A stretch of 64,000 nucleotides of DNA, taken from positions 434,001-498,000 of the forward strand of contig NW_026570239.1 of NCBI RefSeq assembly GCF_019649055.1, written 5' to 3'. The stretch's first letter is position 1. Each line of letters starts with the position of its first letter. This DNA is from Paramacrobiotus metropolitanus (taxonomy: Eukaryota; Tardigrada; Eutardigrada; Parachela; Macrobiotidae). Made by a program: the position numbers and the translations under genes. Shown here in pieces: positions 49,510 through 61,500 of the stretch. The notes below the pieces were generated by a model. That model saw only the letters and a program-made list of their open reading frames with translations, did not search any database and was not told the DNA's origin.

Positions 49510-49695
49510 CTATTGACTTTCTGACGCGCCGCTTGTGTTTGGGGATGAGCGTCGCTCTCTATAAACACATAAGCGTAGAGCTTCCCGTCTCCGTTCTGGA
49601 AATTTAACGAAGGACAACAGGAGATGGTCGGAACAGGCTACCTTTGGAGAAACCAAAACTTGAGCGCCATTGTAAAGCGTCCAGCTAAAAGCCAT
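49510..49695 (-). other. Short open frame, 61 codons, unassigned
   Basis: It starts with ATG 49695 and reads MAFSWTLYNGAQVLVSP, DHLLLSFVKFPERRREAL, then a Ser-rich end. The composition is more protein-like than surrounding frames, but there is no motif, splice context or neighbour to support it. Confidence 0.2.
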
Positions 49696-51147
49696 CCCCG
49701 CTAAAATATATCAGGTGGATAGCTCATCAAACACAGATTATTGGGGCAGCTTCGAAATCCTTTTTACTCATCTGTCTGATTTTTCGCAGTGTGGCGTACC
49801 TTGGGGTACCTCTTTTGCTGACTTTTGGTGGTACGCTTTCTCCAGTTTAACTCTCTAAAGCAAAGCCAAATTACTTTAAGGTAGCCATCGGCATAACATC
49901 TACACCCACGAAAGATTCTGGTTTTCTTACAGCGATGCATGATGGAAGCTGCAGAAGAGGACAGGGTTCTGATACTGATGTGCGAAGCCTCAATCGTGGA
50001 GCACTCCGAAGAACTTTTTTGCTTCTTTACAGCATAGCAACGATATTAGTAACAAAAATAATTTTGTGTCCTGAAACATTACAAATTAGGTATAACAATA
50101 TGCAAACATTTTGAAAACTTTCTTTGAAAAAATTCAAAAAAAAGGAGACAAGAGGTGATTTACTGGTGTAATTTGGCATTACGACGGACCAAGACCATTG
50201 CCTCTAAATATTAGAAAAATTATGCTGATAAGCGCGGTGTAAAGATACTTCCGCAAATAAAATTATTAATTGCACTAGACTTTCGCAGTTTAAAAAAAGT
50301 TCCAGATCTAAACGATTCTCTGCAGGGTAATTAGTTAACGAACAAAGACAAACTCGAAGAAAATTCTGATGGTCCATAACTAAAATAATTTCGTAACTTT
50401 TTTGCATCAACATTTCCAATCGGGACGCAGATGCGATCGATGTGTAGAGAGTGTATAAATAGTATTTTGAAAATGTTGGATTAATTGTATGAATCTGGGA
50501 ATAAATAAAAAATATACGACATGACTTGATTAGGTACCCTCGTATAACACAAGAGCAGAGAGAATCTGGCAACCCTGAAGCTGGACAGCAGAGATTGCAG
50601 TCAGCGTAAGCTAAAAAGAACCCGTGTCAGAAGTTTCTAGAGCTGATAGTGCCTTGATCTTCCACTTTTGCAAAAGTGCATACGTTAGCAACCTCGGTGG
50701 CGAAATTTAACAATGGCAGAAGAAAAATTCAGCTTTTTATTTCGGAAGTATAAATTTGGCCACGCATGTCGCATAAGTAACATGCACACCATTCATTTCT
50801 AAAAAAACAATAATTAGATGTCCTTTCAGAACGGTTCCGATGATTGCGATTCACGCCGCTTAAGTGGTTTTCTTTATTCTCATCAAATGACATAATTTTA
50901 CTAGCTTTTCTGAAATATGAAGTCAGGTTATACAAACAGTTAGTCAGTTAGAGTGTCCCTTTACAGCAGCGGATAATAAACTACAACTGCAGGAAAGAAA
51001 AAGCATGGTGCGATTAATATAGAACTACAAACAAACGGACTGTATACGTACATTCGTTGAACGTATACGATAATTGTTCTATATAAATGAAAGAAGCAAA
51101 TTTGTGTTTTTAGTATATTATCTTTATTCGGCGCAGTAGTGGCCGGC

Positions 51148-53567
51148 CTAAGACATGAAGTCCAGTTTTCCAACGAAAGCAGCCCAGGCATGTAGACAGT
51201 ACTTGTTTAGCTTCCTCACATCCAAACTGTCCAAATTGGACAAGGACCAATATCGACGGAAATAGCGCCCAGATGTCCGCGGATCCGGCATTTGGAAAGC
51301 ATTTAAAAGCGAAACAAGCAACGTAATTTGCTCTACTTTATTACGTACGATTATCATGAATTTTATTACTATCATGCCAGCAACGAGGTTAATAAAAAAC
51401 GGAGCGCCTACCTGAACTGCCTCAGCTAGCTTCGATTCGACCTGCTTCACCTGCCTGGTAATTAATTCGTTAGTCCAGTACTCCAGCAGCTCCATGTCCA
51501 GTGGTTCGCGGCAAACCAGACGTTGTTCAAAAAAATCCCAAATGCGTGGCGCATCGACACTGCGCAGAACGAAGCTGGCATATGGAATACGGAGCTCCAG
51601 CGGTGCAGACTCAAAGCGTAACGAATGGTCCTTCCAAATCACACGGTTGCAGCAGATCGCCAGGCCGGAATATAACTCGGCGACGCTATCAAGATATCCC
51701 ACGAAAGACCGATCATAGCGTTGGACGGATATCGACCGCTGGTAAATAATCAATTGGTCCAGACGGACACCGGTGTCTTTCAGTGCTTCTTTAACGGCGA
51801 TCATCGCTTTGCCGACGGACAGACTGTGCTCCAGTTCCATCCCCTCGTTAAGGTTTAACGGAGGATCGCCCCTGGAGGTTTGCACAGTTTCCGCTTTTCT
51901 ATTTATTTCAGGGGGGAGCAAGCAGATCGTTCGCGTGGCGGATGTTATGTTCAGGAAAATGCATGCGTACATTGCGTAATCCGCGCTCCGACAGCTCACC
52001 ACACGGGCGCCAAAACCGGGCTGCTGGAGCGATATGTGGACATTTTTGGACATGGCGTCCGAAGTGAGAATTTCCTCCCACAGATAACAGGTGCGTCGGC
52101 AATGCTGCCGCTCGACTGTGTCCAGCGATTGAAAGGTTTCCGTCAACAATTCCGGCAGCGCTGGGAAACTGCAAAAGTCTGGTCCGTCTGCTAGATTTAC
52201 CGAAACGTGGGCCCAGGGCGAATCCAGTCTTCTGGTATTACTGCGGAAGCCTACGCTCCTGGTCCTCAGTAAGCTTGCCTGCGTAAAACAACGGCCGGCT
52301 CTTTTCATGAGCTTTATTCGGCTTATAACTATGGAAATGGCTAGTGGGCTGTCGTTAATCATTAAACATTTAAGAACAGTCTTCAATTCTCATTATTAAA
52401 GAATTCTCTTTACCACAGATAGTCAGTTCTGCAATTCATACAAAGCCCGGCACTGTAGTGACTGTAGTGAGCTACTGCTAGTTTAATGTAGAATTCCAAA
52501 CTGGATTTTAAGAGTTTGATTTGCAAAACACAATCCACGATTGCTGAAAGACTTTGAGAGACTAAGCAAGAGCTGGGCAAGGCAAGTTTGGCACGTAATT
52601 AAAATAAGAATACTTGTATATGTTTATATTAAGACAAATTAGGTTATTATATATATTAAGTTATTATAGCCACGTTCTGATATACTGAAACCACCACAGT
52701 ACTCAGTACTGTATAATATCTGATGTCTCAGTAAGATTATCAACAGTGATTGAAGGCTGGAAATCTGTTGATTCTGATCTATGCACTTATTTTTACATCC
52801 AATTACATAACAGCTTGTTTCACGAATTTTGGGGTATACGGTTGAGGAGCGGCCAGCGCAGTCGAGAATACTGCCGTAAAATACGTTGCAAAAAATAGCA
52901 TTCACTCAGCAAATGGAGACTTACTGCGTCTCTGTTTGATAAAGGCGGATCAGTGATCCGTTGAAGGTAAAACATTTTGCCACGGATATTTGACAGCAAA
53001 CGAGAATGCGGCGACGGTGGTTTCCGCGGTAAATCCCCCCAGTTGCTACCGGGAAAAAGGAGTAATTGCCTGGAATGCCAGTCATTAACTGGGGACCTAC
53101 ACGTTCTGATCTGGAAATCACCGGGCTGGACAGTTCGCAACTGGAGCGCTTCGGCCGTCAGGCGCTGCCGAATCTGACTGGAGGGAAGCAGTACGCGGAC
53201 GCAATGCCCCACTAGCATTGCATCCACCAAGGCGTATTCACCCTCCACAACACTGCACTTCGACTTCGACTTCGACCGGAAACCATTTCCACGGTTGATC
53301 GGGATGGGTACGCAGCAGTGCCTCCACGGCGACGTGACGCTTTTCGAGGATTTTATCGTCCCGCGGTTGCATGCAGCCGTAAACCTTTCCGTAATTAACC
53401 ACTACCGCCCGTTGACCAGGACACCCAAAATCAACCATCAGACGCGACGGACCACCTTCGGTATTTGTTAGGCCAATTACCTGACCGTGCTGCAGCACTC
53501 CATCCACTTCGACATCAACCGCATTCCATGCGCACACCGAGCGCGTGGAATTTTCATACAGATACAT
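51148..53567 (-). pseudogene. Divergent F-box-like family member, copy H, with frameshift
   Basis: The layout matches the family: exon 1 53567-52925, exon 2 plus 3 fused at 52278-51412, exon 4 51330-51148. Exon 1 has WNAVDVEVDGVLQHGQVI, LMVDFGCPGQRAVVVNY and HPDQPWKWFPVE. The F-box region is LPELLTETFQSL to CYLWEEIL. The later part has CCNRVIWKD, and exon 4 has PDPRTSGRYFRR. Exon 1 totals 643 nt, not divisible by 3. The frame breaks at a GAAGTC hexamer run (about 53245-53270), after which VVEGEYALVDAM follows in another frame. The rest is open over 350 codons, so the break is probably recent. The intron separating exons 2 and 3 elsewhere is absent here. Confidence 0.7.
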
Positions 53568-54062
53568 TTTCCCCTATCCGCTCAAATTGTTAGAGCCCAA
53601 ACCGTCTCTAATTTTTTGCATTCACAGCGCAATGTGTTAATGAAGACTGAGGTGCTGGAATAAGTGATTCCGCGCCTTTGCATTCAGGTTGAGGAAAACG
53701 TGCGAAAGCGTGAAAAACGTTAAGTGCGCTGTTAATGGTGGTATTCGAAACTGAATACGCTGAATATTTTCACCGCGATTATCAGCGGACGTGATTCTTG
53801 ATGCATAAAAATATGAACCAGTAAACAAAAACTGATCATGCATCACACATTCCTTCACGCCGTCTTACTTCGAGAGCGCTAAACCCGACAGCTTTTCTTG
53901 CTTTTGCACTGAAGGACATCATTGTGGCAGCATGTGCTATACCGTCTACATCTACTTGTAAACTTATAATCAATAATTACGTGCGGTTATTTCAATATCG
54001 GGCCACCGCTTGCGATTGAATTTATTAATCTGTATTTAATAATTAAATTATAGTTTGCTAAA
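53568..54062. other. Spacer and presumed left flank of the Harbinger element
   Basis: No gene. The left terminus of the PIF/Harbinger element should lie here, but no inverted match to the region past 57103 could be found by eye. Confidence 0.4.
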
Positions 54063-55337
54063 ATGCCAAGGCGCAGTTTCCGTCAGTCAGCTGCCACATT
54101 ACTTGAGCACATTATATTGCGGAAAAAATCACAGGAAATTTTAAATTATCAGCTGAACGTCGAAAGCAGTAGCAGTGAATCCGATTCATCTGAAGATGAA
54201 ACCTGTACTGGATTGTTGGATGACCTAACCTCACCAATTATGTTGCGGTTGTATCTTGATCATGTAAAATATGTGGAGCGCCATTCTATCCCAAAATCCC
54301 ACGCTTTCTATGACGAACTACTTTTTAATTTGGACGATAATCGTTTCCGGCAAGAAATGCGAATGTCCCGTACAACATTTGATCAGATTCTTAACCGGAT
54401 TTCGAATCACAGAATTTTCACGAACAAATCTAACTATTCCCAAATGCCTGTTCGAAAGCAACTGGCAATTTCTTTATGCCGGTTGGGTTCACCCGGAAAT
54501 GCTGCATCTGTGGGATGTGTTGCTCGAAAGTTCGGCGTATCAGAAGGAACAGTGGATTTAAGCACAAGACGTGTAATACTGGCTTTAATTTCTATCGAAA
54601 AAGATGTAGTGCGGTGGCCGACATCAGCCGAAAAAAAGGAAATTAAACGCCGGATTAAGTCCAGTCACCATTTCCCAAGCTGCATTGGATTTGTGGACGG
54701 AACTGGCATCGTCCTGGCTGTCAAGCCGGCACTGAATGGAGAAGATTATTTCAGCAGAAAGAAAAGCTACTCCCTTTCCGCAATGGTAGTATGCGATGAC
54801 AACAAACGGATTACGTATACCTGTTGTGGTTTTACGGGAGCAACTCATGATAGTCGCGTTTACAAGAATACCGAGCTTTGGCGTAATCCGGGAAAGTACT
54901 TTAAAAAGGATGAATATATACTTGCCGACAGCGCTTATGCTGTAAGCACCACAGTTTTGCCACCACATCGGAAAGGCGAGAAAGAGAGAAGTATTGCCAA
55001 CCGGCGATTTAATAAGCAGCATTCCCGTCTTAGAGTAAAAGTCGAACATTGCATCGGTATGTTAAAAAACCGGTTTCAGTGCTTAAAAGGTTTACGTGTA
55101 TTAATTGCATGTAAAGCTGATCACGCCCGAGCAGTTATGTGGTTCCGTGCATGTACTGTATTACATAACATTTGTATCGATACAAGAGATCCTTATGATC
55201 CAACATGGGGTGAACTACCGAAACGGGCATCTGATGAACCCGGCAACGAAGCGGATGAAATCGTCCCTCTTGCGGAAGAAGGATCACAAAAGCGGGAACG
55301 AATGAAAAATGCTGTACTAACAAGCATGGCTGAGTAA
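54063..55337 (+). CDS. HARBI1-like: PIF/Harbinger DDE transposase, intact single exon
   Basis: The protein is 424 aa, starting at ATG 54063 and ending TAA. The N-terminus has an acidic Ser-rich stretch. A helix-turn-helix follows near residues 135-175 (RKQLAISLCRLG, ARKFGVSEGTVD). The DDE_Tnp_4-type core has its first Asp in IGFVDGTGI, FTGATHDSRVYKNT, its second Asp in ILADSAY, and Glu in KVEHCIGMLKNRFQ. All three acidic residues are present and no stop or frameshift is seen. The length suits the family. It cuts and pastes its element with 3-bp target duplications. A Myb/SANT partner lies convergently 250 bp downstream, as in autonomous Harbinger elements. It could be active or a domesticated gene; the partner favours an element. 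Confidence 0.9.
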   Translation: MPRRSFRQSAATLLEHIILRKKSQEILNYQLNVESSSSESDSSEDETCTGLLDDLTSPIMLRLYLDHVKYVERHSIPKSHAFYDELLFNLDDNRFRQEMRMSRTTFDQILNRISNHRIFTNKSNYSQMPVRKQLAISLCRLGSPGNAASVGCVARKFGVSEGTVDLSTRRVILALISIEKDVVRWPTSAEKKEIKRRIKSSHHFPSCIGFVDGTGIVLAVKPALNGEDYFSRKKSYSLSAMVVCDDNKRITYTCCGFTGATHDSRVYKNTELWRNPGKYFKKDEYILADSAYAVSTTVLPPHRKGEKERSIANRRFNKQHSRLRVKVEHCIGMLKNRFQCLKGLRVLIACKADHARAVMWFRACTVLHNICIDTRDPYDPTWGELPKRASDEPGNEADEIVPLAEEGSQKRERMKNAVLTSMAE

Positions 55338-55586
55338 TTTTTAATGTGGCAAATCAATATGTGTATGAAGAAATAAAAACACCGCTGTCATTTTCGTTAC
55401 GCTGTTAAGTACTGTAATATGTACCATTTTAACTGTAACTGTACGAGTATAAAAGCAGCGCAGATAAACAAAAATAAGAACTAATTATACAAGTACATAG
55501 CACAACGATTATAAAAAAACTGGTGCACAATAAGTCCACTCGTGTGCCGGAAATACAGACCTGCCACCTTGCGTTAAAACAGCATT

Positions 55587-57103
55587 TTATTCCATTCCTA
55601 ATTCTCGCATCCTTATGCGAAGCACCATCCGGCGCAGCTCTTGCTCCGCTTCCTTAATTTTTCTGTCCTTGTCTTCTCCCTCCAACTGTTTCCGCTGTAG
55701 ATCTATCCTATCTTGCTCCAGTTTAGCTTTCTGTTCAATGCGCATACGGGAAAGCTCCATTTGCTTCTCTATCTGGCTGGCATGAGTCTTGTCCAGTTGC
55801 AGTAAAGTCTCACTGAATGATAGCGGCGCCTTGGAAGCCGACTTGGTTTTGGCTTTCGATGTCTTCCCATTGATTTCTTTAGTATAGCGGCTTGGTCTAT
55901 CAGTGTCAGAATCAGAATCCATAACGTCGCCGTCCAACCGCATGTCGTTGTAGCTCTTGAACTCTTCGTCGCCCTGTTGCGCCTCAGCAGCCACGCGCGG
56001 GTCAGTTGATTTTGAAGATTGTGATGCCGCAGACTCATCTGAGTTATCGTCACCCGGTGATCCAGAGTCGCCAAGCAACATTCGTTCATCGTCCAGCGGC
56101 TCAACATCTGTTTGGCTTAGATAGGGTGGTTCAATGGCCGGGCGGCAGCCAAAAACAGGATCCAGTTCATAGAAGTACTTGAACATTTTCTTCACCGCAA
56201 CTAGAAGTCAAGATAACAGCTGACGCAAAGGCAACATGTATAAGTCTATAATAATGTCACACAATACTACTTGTTACAAAACGTTATGTTCCAAAAAATG
56301 AAAAAAAATATTTTTTAAAAAAATTGGGTTTTTGCTCATTTCCTATTTCCTCAGTAAAAGAAAACGATTTGCCATTGCAGATTTTAAAATCTGAAACTTC
56401 ACATTTTAAAGTTTTTAAAATGGTCTTAGACCATTAAGAAACCTTTTAATATATGTAAAGAACTTTTTCTACAGTAAAATCAAGACTTTTAAAATTTTAA
56501 ATTTTTTTAAAATTTGTTTTTTGTGAGTTTTTTCAGTTGAGTTGCAAATGCCAGCTTCCAGAAATCATTAAAGGCATGACACATACTGTTTTATATATAA
56601 GTACCTTCGATCGTCTGCTGTTTCAATCTGCCTTCGCGATCGAGGTTTGCATTAACAAGTCCCGCTCCGGTATTGTTCACCCAGTCGCTTGCTTTCTTGT
56701 ACTTGTCTTCCCAGGTTCCGATTTTGTCCTTCACTTGCTTAGCCGTTCTTCGTTCAGTGTTGCATTCCTTTGCCACGTGCTCCCCAATGACTGCAGCAAC
56801 ACGGATTTTCTTCTCTCCTCCCTCTTTCTTTTTCCCAGATGATTTCCATCGGTCGTAGTTTGCCTTCTCGCTAAGCCAGTCAGCTAAGGTTCTGTCTTCG
56901 CTCTCACTCCATGTATTATAGCCGCGTGGGCTAGTATCCCGAGTGGCTCGCTTGCGTGGCTTTGTGGTAGTAACAACAGGAGATGGAATGTTGGACACAG
57001 ATGGAGAAGGAACAATAGAGATACTGGGCAATGGAGCGATGGTAACTGGCTTTCCTCTGTCTGATTTCAGCTTCTTTTTAGAAGGCGCCGCAGTCGATGA
57101 CAT
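55587..57103 (-). CDS. Harbinger-associated Myb/SANT-like protein
   Basis: Two exons (57103-56605, 56200-55587), joined in phase 1, give 370 aa. The start is ATG 57103; the frame extends 7 codons further only through a TTG. Residues about 1-55 are Ser/Pro-rich with basic patches. A Myb/SANT-like trihelix follows (NTWSESEDRTLADWL, KQVKDKIGTWEDKYKKA). The splice restores VAVKKMFKYFYELDPVFG, a block typical of these element proteins. The middle is acidic and Ser-rich, and the last 70 residues form a charged coiled coil (QIEKQMELSRMRIEQKAKLE). In known Harbinger systems this partner carries the transposase to the nucleus and to element ends. It converges with the transposase gene. Confidence 0.85.
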
Positions 57104-57300
57104 GATTAACCGAGTGTTTTGCAAATTAATTATTAATTATAATCCCGTAATTAAATATCCATACGATAATACGATTACGGAAAGGTGGACATATATATAT
57201 GCATATACTACGCCGCAAAGAACCGATGTAAGTTGAGAAGAACTTGTTGAATTTATTCGGGGTTCTGTCAGATAAAGGAAATAAGCGCCTTTCGCGCCTA

Positions 57301-57326
57301 GAAAAGCTACTCGCGAGTAGCTTTTT
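57301..57326. repeat. Palindrome around CTACTCGCGAGTAG
   Basis: GAAAAGCTACTCG is followed by CGAGTAGCTTTTTC, a perfect no-loop palindrome of 24 bp. It lies beyond the Myb-like gene and could belong to the element's right end or to unrelated sequence. Confidence 0.7.
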
Positions 57327-58603
57327 CATTTTGACTTTTCGCGCGTTTTGAGGGCGTAACGCTTATGGCGTGATTGTGTGTCATCGATGAAATGATCCAG
57401 TTATGAATCGATTCCTTATCTCTGCAAATTTGTCACGTTTCGCGCTGTTGCACTTTCGCGGCTAATCTATGTCGCTTATTCAGTTTCGAATCGTCTTAAT
57501 GTAAACATGCAACAGCTATTCTAGCAGACGAATGTTGCTTATCAGCCAAAGCGGCTGTTATTGCAGCACCTGTACGGCTGTACGTAAACAGTCTATAAAT
57601 ATTAAGATCTCTTCAACTCGGGACTGTAATAGCAGCGAACTGCTTGCAGGCGTGTGTCAGGTAGTGTGTGCATACCGGTGTTAAGGCAGTAGGCACTACA
57701 GCCGGCAGCGCGTTCTACTAACGATAAATATACGAGTATAAAAGTTTTATGATACGTATCTGTAGTATCATTGTTTATACATACATAGTATGCTTGTTTA
57801 TTACTTAATACCATGACACTGTATAAACAAGCGCTCGTACCCTTTTTATGGCCAAAACAACACCCAGTAAAGAATTTAGCCGTGCAAAAAGATACGCGTT
57901 AGCTACAGAACCACCCACTACAGTCTGTTCTTGTTGAGGTTCTTCTTGTTGTGAGAACAGAGACGAGATTGTTATTTTTGTGACATCGACTAGGGAGATG
58001 GCCGTGATCGCGCATATTGGTACATGTAACCGGCATGAAGGTGGGTGGTGAATGGTGATGATGTATCTGTAACTCGCATTACACCTTCCTGTTGAAGCCA
58101 AGCAGAAGTGCTTTCGCTCTCGCGCATTTGCAAACAGTAATTTCTTTCGCATTGTTGTACATACGTCATTTTTGCAGTCCAGTAGTTTGTGTGCACTGGA
58201 TTCTCCTGTGCAAGTGGTAAAATCATTATCGACAAAACTGATAAAAAAACAGTAAGGGGCACATGCAATTTGTCATTTCTTTACTTGGTTTAATGCGTTC
58301 TATGGCAATTAAATCGTTACACTAAGGCACGATAACAGTTTCGACAAAGTACTGAAGCGCTGGCTTCTTCCACAAGTACTGAACCGCTGCGTACATTGGT
58401 ATTATAACACTACCAGTACCAAGCTTTAAGTACGTGTTGTAATGATGTTCTCAACGCGCTTCCAGCTGGTGCTTCGTAGTTCGTACTATGTAGCTTAATC
58501 CCGCATACTATTATACTGTATTAGAAGTAGAGCACTGTTATTATGCCCACAAAACATACAAACGTACGCTAATAAACAGTTAACAGCAGGATCAAACGCC
58601 GAC
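57327..58603. other. Gene-free spacer with a duplicated segment
   Basis: No gene is supported. From about 58184 the sequence resembles the spacer past copy G (see the repeat at 63235-63665). Several minus-strand frames at 57602-58268 lack motifs. Confidence 0.45.
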
Positions 58604-58620
58604 TCACTGATCCCGCTGCT
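58184..58620. repeat. Segmental repeat, copy 1 (3' flank of F-box copy E)
   Basis: In the same order as 63235-63665 it has GTTTGTGTGCACTGGATT, TTGTCATTTC, a GCACGATAACAG-like stretch, CTTCGTAGTTCGTACTATGT and finally GGATCAAACGCC...TCACTG. This reaches into exon 4. The order and spacing indicate duplication of the whole gene plus flank. Confidence 0.65.
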
Positions 58621-61500
58621 GTCGGGACATGACCAAGTGCAACACCCACCACGTCAGTGAGGACAGCCTTGTCACATCTAGACGGAACAGGTCTCACGTC
58701 TTCCAGCCAGTCTTCCCACGGTAGCGATTCGACAGGCGGGGGTCTTCAGACTGATAGGTCACCAGGATCTGGAAAAATTATTAACAGAAAAAGGAATAAA
58801 TCCAGGCTTTCGGAGTTTTCAATCTAATTAATATTCATACCCGTTTAATGGTGGCGCAATTGTCGGACTTTTCGCCAGCTCCCGCTTCCTTCTAAATCCA
58901 CCGCTGCAGCCCCAAGACATCCAGCGGAATCCAATGCTCCATCCACAATAAATGCCGCTCCAGCAGTGCATACAAATCCGTCAGCATCTCCAGCAGTGTG
59001 TCGCGAAGGGCGGTGACGTCGCTGGCCACATTACTCTCGTTCTGTTCGCCGCCGATGCCGCAGAAGCGGCAGTTGCGCCAGACGAAGCGCTCCACGGAGG
59101 CAGCAGTACCGGTAAAAGTTCTGGCCAGTACCTGCACTTCCGTGGGGAGTCGGTCATCACCCAAATCCCAACGCCAGCGGTGGATCGTGACCTGCAAAAG
59201 AAGGGCGAACCTCGATACATATTCGATCAATCTGCCCTACTTTAAATGGCCTAGGCCTAAGATAACTGGCACCGCACCTACGCTCTAGCTCAGACTTGGG
59301 TTACTATCACTTGGATTTGGACCACACATTAGCCGGACTTGGACCACTTTAACTTGGACTTCTTAAACTTGAGTTTCTTTACCTAGACTTCTGAACATTC
59401 AGTTACTTGACTTGGAGGTCTTAACTCGAACTATATAACTCGGAACTCGTAACTAGACTCAGTAGAATATTTATTTAGTTCCCTTACTTCAAGTAGGGAA
59501 CTTCTTCTGGGTCTGTTCAAATCAGAAAACCCGAGTTTTAGTGGCAAGGTAGTAAAATACGTAGGTAGAAAGGTACCAAAACACGTGTTATAATAATTCC
59601 ATCGGCAAAGGTTCAAAGGACCTAGCCAGATAAAAATAAATAAATTATAATCAAAACACACTATTATATGAAATAATGATTCATGTTACTCTGCAATGCA
59701 AAAAGGAAATGCATGCCTTTTTTAAGTAGATGTAATTCTATGTTGCGGACTGACCTGCAGTTTCCTGGAGCGATCACCGCGCTCTTCGTACACGGTGCTG
59801 ATGAGGCGCAGGCAGTCACTAAGTTCCGGCTGCGAACAGCACTGTTCGGCGTTAGTTATGACGACCATCTCCGTCGCGGCGGTCAAGTATCGGATGATGC
59901 TCACGCCCACTGAGCAAGCAGTTGTGCCGGCGTTGTCGAATTTGAGCGTCAGGCGTTGGTTGTTCTCGTCACGTTTGATCAGCTCGTTCCAAAGCGGACT
60001 GACCCGACGGTGGAGCGGTGACTCGTTTGTAGCGAAGCAGGAGAGTAGCTCTCGCATAAGTTCCGGCGGGAACCTTGCGGCCATTTGGCGGGATCGCTGT
60101 GTCGTTGTAATACGCAGTGGAGAAACAGCGCCGGACTGGATTTCGGGCGGTATCCACTGGCCATCGATGTAGGCCCAGCCGGTCTGCAGGCGCCCGGCCA
60201 TGTCCGCTTTGGCCTTTTCGTTCAGCCGATTCTGTACAATTATTAGCAAGACATAGTCGTATAATGTCACAGCTCCGTTAAAAATAATTAATTCAATAAT
60301 GATAATCATTGAAATTAATCTGACACACCATCTTAAGAAAGGTATGCCTGTACTCAGTGCGAAATTCGTGTACAGAATATGTGCGCAACATTTCGCTTTC
60401 GTCCACTACCGAACACGTGTTTGATGCTGGGCTTGTTTTTACTCAGAAATTGATTAAAAAAATAAACATAAAATGATTTATGTTTAACGTTATTTCTCTT
60501 TGGTACATGTTTTGTACATTTACCTGAATGTGGCACATGTACATGTACATATACAAAATACGTACATGTACATGTACATGAATTTGCACATCTTATACGT
60601 ACATGAATTATACATTTTATAAATGCAATGTACCGGCCAACTTCAATTGTGTGGGTCATAATCAGATGGTTGTTCCATTACGATATGGTCGTCGGAACTT
60701 TTTCCACAGATGAAACTGAATGTGAACTTTTTAGCAGTTTCTGCTAAAAAAGGCTTCTAGCTGTAATATGGCCTTACCAGCTGCTCTTCTGATACTAGAA
60801 AACGCTCCCCAGGCATACAGCTAGCCTGCAGACACACCAGGCTTTCATTCATAACGCAGACGGGATACGCAGGGCAGCTACGCACCGCCATCATGGCTTC
60901 CACCCACAGATTCCACAACGCCGGCTCCACCGGCCTCCCATTCCGATACTCCGCTGGAAGGGTATACGCTCGCGTGACGAAATCCTCGGCTTTGATCTCC
61001 CGCACCATAAACTCCTGGGGTGCCACACGAACCACGAGGGCGCTGACATACTTGATCACGGCGCTCTTACCCAGCCGGATGCGGATATAGGCATACTTAT
61101 TCCACAAGATGTGGCTCACCAGGAACACCGCCGGATACCACGTCCACGGACGGTCGGAGGCCGTCCGCGCGAGAACTTGATAGCCATTAGAGTGCGCGGG
61201 CTGACTCAAGGGCATGTTTGACTTTCCGTCCCAGTCGATGAAGGGCGCGATTTGGTGATGCCGGTAACTACGGCAGTACAAGGCCTTTTTGCGTTCGACA
61301 AATTGCGAACGGCGGCCGACCACGCCGAAGTCCACAAGGACCCCGCGGTCGACAGTGTTGATGACCCGACCGCGCTCGAGGAGCCCATCGGGATTCTCCA
61401 CATCCACGGCGTTGCAATGGTAGACGTCGGTGTCAGGATAGATCTCACAGGGGGGCGACGGGTCCGAGCAATTGAATGATCGGATTCCTTTGCTGCACAT
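58604..61500 (-). pseudogene. F-box-like family, copy E, with two in-frame stops
   Basis: Exons 61500-60778, 60231-59755, 59191-58841 and 58768-58604 all have family borders and phase 0. Exon 1 has CEIYPDTDVYHCNAVDVE (the usual Trp is Cys), GVLVDFGVVGRRSQFVER and DRPWTWYPAVFLV. The F-box is FPPELMRELLSCF to VSPLWNELI. Exon 3 has WDLGDDRLPTEV and WRNCRFCGIGGEQNE, then TAG at 58894-58892, after which KEAGAGEKSDNCATIKR continues in frame. Exon 4 has a TGA at 58696-58694 in the middle of an otherwise normal sequence. A truncated protein ending in exon 3 could still be made. Everything else is open, so inactivation looks recent. Confidence 0.8.
60536..60582. repeat. ACATGT simple repeat pair
   Basis: ACATGTACATGTACAT and a second GTACATGTACATGTACATG lie about 10 bp apart. 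Each is self-complementary. This is simple-sequence DNA just upstream of exon 2 of copy E, in its first intron. Confidence 0.7.

Larger units (their letters stand above)
46909..51147. other. Long gene-poor region
   Basis: No well-supported gene in 4.2 kb. It contains an inverted-repeat element (47470-47634), a TGTAGACA-rich block (about 48400-48640) and one short minus-strand frame (49510-49695), listed separately. Remaining frames are short, overlapping and without motifs. Confidence 0.5.
54063..57103. mobile_element. PIF/Harbinger transposon core (ends unresolved)
   Basis: The convergent transposase plus Myb/SANT gene pair is the standard coding set of a complete Harbinger element. I could not identify terminal inverted repeats or the 3-bp duplication, so the coordinates cover only the coding core. 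Confidence 0.75.

Noticed and set aside
51331-51413. Reading copy H straight through from exon 3 to exon 4 as one 412-codon exon
   Set aside because: The 82-nt stretch 51411-51331 is open by chance; a GTAGGC donor and TAGAG acceptor in phase 0 lie where other copies splice, and the stretch encodes a hydrophobic run absent from the family.
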